From positions 1-12,084 of the forward strand of contig JAESSL010000300.1 of assembly GCA_016764135.1 (NCBI GenBank): DNA of 12,084 bases, in the 5' to 3' direction. Position numbers and translations under genes: made by a program. The stretch is from Alphaproteobacteria bacterium (GTDB lineage: Bacteria; Pseudomonadota; Alphaproteobacteria; UBA8366; GCA-2717185). Position 1 is the first letter of the stretch; every line of letters starts with the position of its first letter. This document shows positions 7,923 through 12,084 of the stretch, in pieces. Below the pieces are notes generated by a model, which saw nothing but the letters and a program-made list of their open reading frames with translations, ran no database searches and was not told the origin of the DNA.

Positions 7923-7971
7923 TCTGGTCATTTTACCTGGCCATTTTACAAAGCCTGGCCATTTTACAAAG
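7923..7971 (+). repeat. Tandem 18-bp repeat (two perfect copies plus a partial one)
   Basis: The 18-base unit CCTGGCCATTTTACAAAG occurs head to tail at 7936-7953 and 7954-7971 without a mismatch. A diverged partial copy TCTGGTCATTTTAC overlaps its 5' side at 7923-7936 (12 of 14 bases). The array fills most of the 75-base gap between the MBL stop and the cupin gene, ending just before the cupin ribosome binding site. Confidence 0.9.
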
Positions 7972-7990
7972 ATAGAAAAGGAAGAGAAAA

Positions 7991-8407
7991 ATGGATATCA
8001 AACGCGCAAATTCGCGCCCGACCAAAGTAGCGCCAGAGGCGAACTTCACGGGCCATGTCATGCAGGACGCCATTATCGTTGGCGAGGCTCCGTCCCGGAT
8101 GCGGGCGAGCAGCGTCACCTTTACGCCGGGCGGCCGGACCGCATGGCACTCTCATCCCGTGGGGCAGACCTTGTATTGTCTGGTTGGCGTCGGGCGCGTG
8201 CAGCTTGAAGGCGAGCAAGTACAGGAATTGCATCCGGGCGACACCGCCGTCATCCCACCGGATACTCGTCACTGGCATGGCTCCGCGCCGGACCGCCTTT
8301 TTACGCATCTCGCCATGTCGGAAACGACTGATTCCGGCGCGGGGACCGAATGGTTCGAGAAGGTGAGCGACGACGATTACGTCAAGACGCCGGAAGCCAT
8401 CGCGTAA
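7991..8407 (+). CDS. Small single-domain cupin, hydroxynitrile-lyase-like
   Basis: A 138-residue cupin. Motif 1 is GGRTAWHSHPVGQTL, giving metal ligands H53, H55 and Q59; motif 2 PGDTAVIPPDTRHWHG supplies H94. A Gln in the usual Glu position plus a further His (H106, in FTHLAMSE) matches, as I recall it, the Mn-binding H53/H55/Q59/H94 and active-site H106 of the cupin hydroxynitrile lyase from Granulicella tundricola, even in numbering. Relatives of this type are annotated simply as cupins and most have no proven reaction, so cyanohydrin chemistry is possible but unproven. A C-C lyase, isomerase or decarboxylase role is also open. ATG 7991 has the purine-rich AGGAAGAG (7979-7986) just upstream. 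It follows the lactonase-like gene after a tandem repeat. Confidence 0.88.
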   Translation: MDIKRANSRPTKVAPEANFTGHVMQDAIIVGEAPSRMRASSVTFTPGGRTAWHSHPVGQTLYCLVGVGRVQLEGEQVQELHPGDTAVIPPDTRHWHGSAPDRLFTHLAMSETTDSGAGTEWFEKVSDDDYVKTPEAIA

Positions 8408-8527
8408 CAGCGATGCGGCGCGCCGGCTGCCTGGATGGCTGACAATCCATCTCCCTGATGAATGTGGTTTTACTCGGATCGGTTTTTTCGGGCTGATTTT
8501 TTTAGATCGACTTTCTGGGGCCGTTTT

Positions 8528-8557
8528 GCTCGGACTATTTCCTGAGCGATATTTTTT
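8528..8557 (+). terminator. Possible weak intrinsic terminator
   Basis: GCTCGGA (8528-8534) and TCC-T-GAGC (8540-8547) can pair as a seven-base-pair stem with one bulged T and a five-base loop. It is followed by GATA and then six Ts (8552-8557). It could end transcripts from the cupin gene, or attenuate read-through into the flavin oxidoreductase gene at 8581. The bulge and the offset of the T-tract make this uncertain. Confidence 0.35.
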
Positions 8558-8580
8558 AACGCCTGATCTGGGAGCCGCGC

Positions 8581-9621
8581 GTGCTTCGTTTCTCTGTTCT
8601 CGACCAATCCATCGCCACTGAAGGCCGACCGCAAGGCGCGGCGATCCGCGATACCGTCAATCTGGCGCGTCATTGCGATGCTCTCGGTTATGACCGTTTC
8701 TGGGTGTCCGAACATCACAGCCACCCGACCATCGTCGGCACAGCGCCGGAAATTTTGATTTCCGCGATTGTGACCGCCACCCCGCGCATTCGGGTTGGGA
8801 GCGCTGGGGTTATGTTGCCGCATTATGCGCCGTTGAAGGTCGCTGAGCAGTTCCGTGTGCTGGACGCCTTGGCGCCCGGGCGGATCGATCTGGGGCTGGG
8901 GCGCGCGCCAGGCTCCGATGGGCGCACGGCGCACGCCTTGAACCCGCAGGCGAACGAACGCCCGCAACAGTTTCCCTCCGACGTGGCGGACCTCATCGCC
9001 TGGGTGCATGGAGAGCCGCTGCGCGACAACCATCCGTTTGGAATGATTGAAGCCCAACCGAAGGGCGATACCGCGCCGGAAATCTGGATGCTGGGCAGCT
9101 CAAATTTTGGCGCACAGGTCGCGGCGCATTTTGGTTTACCGTATAGTTTTGCGTGGTTCTTTACGGATGGCCGAGGTGGGGCGGAAGCCTTGAACCTGTA
9201 TCGGGACACCTATCAACCAAGCGAGCGCCATCCAGAGCCTGTGTCGGGGATTTGCGTTTGGGCCCTGGCGGCGGAGACCGCCGAAGACGCGCATTTCCAT
9301 TTTTCATCGCGCGCCCATTGGCAGATGCATCGCGATCGCGGGCAGTTTTTGCCGTTCCCTTCGCCGGATTCTGTCGCGAAAATAGACTATTCGGACAGCG
9401 AGGCGCGCATTATTGACGGCCTGCATCAGAAGAATTTTGTCGGCGCCGCGCCGGACGTCGCCGGTCGCATTCGCGAATTGGCTGAACAATTGGGCGTTCA
9501 GGAAGTCGCCATCGTTACCTGGACTCATGATGGGGATGCGCGGCGGAAAAGTTATGAATTATTGGCGAAAGAATTTGGCTTAACCAGCGACGACGCCCGC
9601 AGCGCGGCGGCTGAAACTTAA
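8581..9621 (+). CDS. LLM-class flavin-dependent oxidoreductase (bacterial luciferase-like, MsnO8 type)
   Basis: A 346-residue TIM-barrel enzyme of the luciferase-like monooxygenase superfamily, which uses reduced flavin to oxidise small organic substrates. Family landmarks are LSVLDQS-like RFSVLDQS at the N-terminus, ALGYDRFWVSEHH (about 36-48), RIRVGSAGVMLPHYAPLKVAEQF (about 70-92) and GRIDLGLGRAPGSD (about 100-113). A C-terminal helix region after NFVGAAPDVAGRI is where relatives have VGTPEQVA. These resemble the MsnO8-type subgroup. The start is GTG 8581 with GGGAG (8570-8574) six bases upstream, and the first residues match the family. It leads a tight cluster, with the next gene 15 bases after its stop. 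The substrate is unknown, and some members of this subgroup may not be monooxygenases. Confidence 0.91.
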   Translation: MLRFSVLDQSIATEGRPQGAAIRDTVNLARHCDALGYDRFWVSEHHSHPTIVGTAPEILISAIVTATPRIRVGSAGVMLPHYAPLKVAEQFRVLDALAPGRIDLGLGRAPGSDGRTAHALNPQANERPQQFPSDVADLIAWVHGEPLRDNHPFGMIEAQPKGDTAPEIWMLGSSNFGAQVAAHFGLPYSFAWFFTDGRGGAEALNLYRDTYQPSERHPEPVSGICVWALAAETAEDAHFHFSSRAHWQMHRDRGQFLPFPSPDSVAKIDYSDSEARIIDGLHQKNFVGAAPDVAGRIRELAEQLGVQEVAIVTWTHDGDARRKSYELLAKEFGLTSDDARSAAAET

Positions 9622-9636
9622 TTCGGGGAGATAATC

Positions 9637-10734
9637 TTGGGCTATCATGTGGATGAAAACGATATCATGTGGGTTCCGCAGGACACGGTTCGCGAACAAA
9701 TCGCCTCGGTGCTGGCCGCCTGGGGCATGAAGCAGGAGCATGTGTCTGCGACTGCAGAGGTCATGGTGGACGCCGACGCTTGCGGGATTGATACGCACGG
9801 AATTTCGATGCTGTCGCCCTATGATGATCGCCGTCGCCGCAATGTGATTACGCTCGACGTTGATATCAAAGTTGTGCGGGAGACCCCGACGACCGCCCTG
9901 ATTGACGCCGGGGGCGGGCTTGGTTATGTGCCGTCGCTTCTGGCGACGAAGATGTGCATCGATAAAGCGAAGACGCTGGGCATGGCGGCGGTCGCGGTTC
10001 GCGAATCCGCGCATTTTGGCGCGACCGGGTTTTATACGCGCCTGATGGCGGCGGAGGGCTTGATCGGCATTGTGACGACAAACGGGTCGGGCCCGCGCAC
10101 GGCGCCGACCTTTGGTAAGGAAGGCAAACTTTCGACCAATCCCATCGCCTTCGCCGCGCCAACGAAGCGGCATGAAACCTTCAGTCTGGATATGGCGACG
10201 ACGACCGTGGCGGCGGGCAAAATCCGCAACAAGTGGAACGAAGGGGACCGTTTGCCGCTGGGCTGGGCCAACGATGCGGATGGAAACCCGTCCGATGATC
10301 CGGAAGTCTATATCTCACGCGGGGGGACGCAGACGCCACTGGGCGGGAGCCGCGAACTTGGCGGACATAAAGGCTACGGGCTTGCGACGATGGTGGAAAT
10401 TCTATCCGCCAGCTTCTCTGGCGCCAGTCTCGACACCTCGCCGAACCATGGCAATAACAAACCCGGCTCCATGGAAATCGGTCACTTCTTTCTCGCCATC
10501 GACCCGACACAGTTCCGCGAAGCTGGCGCGTTTGAGGATTCGACAGATGAGCTGATCGATTATCTGCATGGAACAAAGCCGCTGGACCCGGATAAACCGG
10601 TCATGGTCGCGGGCGAGCCGGAAAATATTGTGCGGGCGGAACGCGAGACGACGGGCATTCCTATTCCGCCGGGATTGCGGGCGCAGATTCAGGAAATCGC
10701 GCGGCAATCCAACGCTGCGTTTTTGTTGGTGTAG
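9637..10734 (+). CDS. Ldh-family (malate/L-lactate-type) oxidoreductase, copy 1
   Basis: A 365-residue NAD(P)-dependent dehydrogenase of the malate/L-lactate/ureidoglycolate (Ldh/AllD/ComC) family, which reversibly oxidises 2-hydroxy acids. Conserved blocks are DTHGIS with His54, AGGGLGY, VRESAHFGATGFY with His126, STNPIAFAAP (166-175), LDMATTTVAAGKIRNK and LGGHKGYGL. The spacing of the two His residues (72) equals that recalled for His44/His116 of E. coli AllD. The Arg normally four residues after the first His is Met58. The start is TTG 9637: GGGGAG (9625-9630) sits six bases upstream, while the first ATG in frame (9667) has no good ribosome site and lies at the edge of the conserved region. 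It is in an apparent operon between the flavin oxidoreductase and its paralogue. Confidence 0.9.
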   Translation: MGYHVDENDIMWVPQDTVREQIASVLAAWGMKQEHVSATAEVMVDADACGIDTHGISMLSPYDDRRRRNVITLDVDIKVVRETPTTALIDAGGGLGYVPSLLATKMCIDKAKTLGMAAVAVRESAHFGATGFYTRLMAAEGLIGIVTTNGSGPRTAPTFGKEGKLSTNPIAFAAPTKRHETFSLDMATTTVAAGKIRNKWNEGDRLPLGWANDADGNPSDDPEVYISRGGTQTPLGGSRELGGHKGYGLATMVEILSASFSGASLDTSPNHGNNKPGSMEIGHFFLAIDPTQFREAGAFEDSTDELIDYLHGTKPLDPDKPVMVAGEPENIVRAERETTGIPIPPGLRAQIQEIARQSNAAFLLV

Positions 10735-10745
10735 GGGGCTGATCC

Positions 10746-11824
10746 ATGACTGATTCCATTAAATTCTTTCCGGCTGAAATTATTGAAAAACAAACCTCGG
10801 CCTTTCTGAGCGCATTTGGCATGCCCGATGATTACGTTAACATTTGCGCAAAGGTCATGACGGATTCCGATCGGCGTGGCGTCGATACGCACGGCATCGC
10901 CTGTATTCCCAACTATCATGAACGCTGGACCAACAACCAGATGACGCTGGACGCCGAAATTACGGTGGTTCGCGATAACCCGACGACGGCGCTGCTCGAC
11001 GCCGGTGGCGGTTTAGGCTACCCGGTCGCGCACCGGGCAATGATGATGGCGATGGCGAAGGCGAAAGCGGTCGGGTTAGGCTCTGTCGCGGTTCGAAACT
11101 CCGCCCATTACGGTGCAGCGGGGTATTACAGCCGAATGGCCGCGCGGGAAGGGCTGGTCGGGTTTGCGACAACCGGCACGTCTGCACCGCGCGTCGTGCC
11201 CGCTTTGGCTGCGGAAGGCGCACTGGGCACCAACCCGATTGCGTTCACGGCGCCGACGAAACGTAACAAACCTTTCAATCTGGATATGGCGACATCGACC
11301 GTCGCCAGCGGCAAAATCCGCAACAAGGCGGTCGAGGGACAGGACCTTCCCGAGGGTTGGGCGGTTGATATGAATGGCCAGACCGTCACGGATTCTGAAG
11401 CTTATTGGGATGGCGTCAACATGACGTCCCTGGGCGGCACGCGGGAGCTGGGCAGCCATAAGGGCTATGGGCTGGGCGCGATGGTGGAAATTCTGTCCTG
11501 TTGTCTGTCGGGTGCGAGTTTCGTCATGTCGCCGAACCACGGTAAACGGACCCCCGGCAGCATGGAGATCGGTCATTTTTTCATGGCGATAAATCCGGTC
11601 TTCTTCCGTGATGAAGGCGCCTTTGAGGAAACCACGGACCAGTTGATCGATGATCTTCGCGCGACCACCCCGATGATCCGGCGCAGCCCGTGATGGTGGC
11701 TGGAGAGCCGGAAGATTTGATCGAGGCGGAACGCAATCAGACGGGGGTTCCGATGCCGCCGGGACTGCGGGATAGATTGAAGGAGCTGGCGGAAAAGTGC
11801 GGCGCGGAATTTTTACTGACGTAA
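10746..11824 (+). pseudogene. Ldh-family oxidoreductase, copy 2, frameshifted near its 3' end
   Basis: This is a paralogue of the gene just upstream, with more than half of the aligned residues identical by eye, starting 11 bases after it at ATG 10746 with GGGGG at 10734-10738. His49 and His121 are present; the usual Arg after the first His is Cys53. The open frame stops at 11693 after 315 residues ending ATTPMIRRSP. The shifted frame from 11672 continues with DDPAQPVMVAGEPEDL and runs to TAA at 11824, matching the paralogue's DPDKPVMVAGEPENI through FLLV. Adding one C to the C4 run at 11668-11671 restores a 359-residue protein with the paralogue's exact spacing. Either a real recent one-base deletion or a sequencing error explains this. 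As written, the protein loses its last 50 or so conserved residues. Confidence 0.85.
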
Positions 11825-11835
11825 GCGTTCGTTTC

Positions 11836-12084
11836 CTACGGGGTATGTTTCGTCAGAAAGGCGAGGACAGCGTCGCGCTGCGCCACGATATGCGTCGGTC
11901 CTTTCCAATCGCCCAAATACTCGGTTTCGGGTAACAGCTCTTTAAGTTCCGCTGCTGTCGCCGCGGGGTGCGGTACGTCGTCGCCGGGCATCAGAAGGGT
12001 CGGCGTCGTGCAGCGGCGTGCGAAGTCCCGGTCGACGCAAAACACGAAATCATGGTCAAACATATTTTTCCCGAAGGCGGCGAC
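11836..12084 (-). CDS. Alpha/beta hydrolase, C-terminal fragment (5' partial)
   Basis: The frame is open to the window edge on the - strand, so only the last 82 residues are seen; the ATG at 12061-12063 is internal. The stretch TPTLLMPGDDVPHPAATAAELKELLP resembles the strand-6/acid region of alpha/beta hydrolases (xPxLxLPGxDxxHP), and the later GPTHIVAQRDAVLAFL fits the catalytic-His end, with His in THI. The nucleophile elbow lies outside the window. The stop TAG (11836-11838) is 11 bases from the end of the converging Ldh copy 2, with no obvious terminator between them. The reaction is unknown; esterase or C-C hydrolase are both possible. Confidence 0.75.
   Translation of the reverse strand, partial: VAAFGKNMFDHDFVFCVDRDFARRCTTPTLLMPGDDVPHPAATAAELKELLPETEYLGDWKGPTHIVAQRDAVLAFLTKHTP

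Noticed and set aside
8415..8430. CGGCGCGCCG palindrome after the cupin stop as a terminator
   Set aside because: The symmetric core has no room for a loop and no T-tract follows, so it is not a credible terminator; GC-rich palindromes are common at this composition.
1..12084. CRISPR arrays, tRNA/rRNA genes, transposases or attachment sites
   Set aside because: None seen: the only tandem repeat is the short 18-bp array without spacers, and no recombinase or transposase motifs appear in any plausible coding frame.

Overview
This 12,084-base window looks like chromosomal DNA from a free-living Gram-negative bacterium, most likely an alphaproteobacterium. The reasons are a type I secretion ABC/HlyD pair, a periplasmic OmpA-type peptidoglycan-binding protein, moderately GC-rich coding DNA, and oxidoreductase families common in marine and soil Alphaproteobacteria. 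The taxon is inferred; there is no rRNA or other marker gene here.

Layout: (1) 1-2149 is the end of a type I secretion locus on the + strand, with the C-terminal ATPase domain of an ABC exporter (5' end outside the window) followed by its HlyD/PrtE-type membrane fusion protein. (2) 2187-2978 is a metallo-beta-lactamase-fold hydrolase on the same strand. It ends at a hairpin shared, tail to tail, with (3) a secreted OmpA-domain protein on the - strand (3075-3662). (4) 3663-4023 is a 361-base divergent regulatory gap. (5) 4024-8407 carries + strand metabolic genes: a D-2-hydroxyacid dehydrogenase, a GMC flavoprotein oxidoreductase, a DUF952 protein, a second MBL hydrolase resembling N-acyl-homoserine lactonases, and a small cupin with the metal-ligand pattern of cupin hydroxynitrile lyases. 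(6) After a 173-base T-tract-rich gap, 8581-11824 holds a tight group of a luciferase-like flavin oxidoreductase and two tandem Ldh-family (malate/L-lactate-type) dehydrogenases. The second dehydrogenase is broken by an apparent one-base frameshift. (7) The window closes with the C-terminus of an alpha/beta hydrolase on the - strand, converging on the Ldh pair.

Region 4024-11824 reads like an undescribed small-molecule catabolic neighbourhood. It combines an alcohol-oxidising GMC enzyme, a probable lactone hydrolase, a D-type and two Ldh-type 2-hydroxyacid dehydrogenases, a flavin monooxygenase-like enzyme and a small cupin lyase or isomerase. I cannot assign a substrate. No mobile element, CRISPR array or tRNA/rRNA gene was found. 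The observations most worth checking are the frameshift in the second Ldh gene, the missing substrate-binding Arg in both Ldh paralogues, the degenerate signature and H-loop of the exporter ATPase, the tandem 18-bp repeat before the cupin gene, and the hydroxynitrile-lyase-like cupin.
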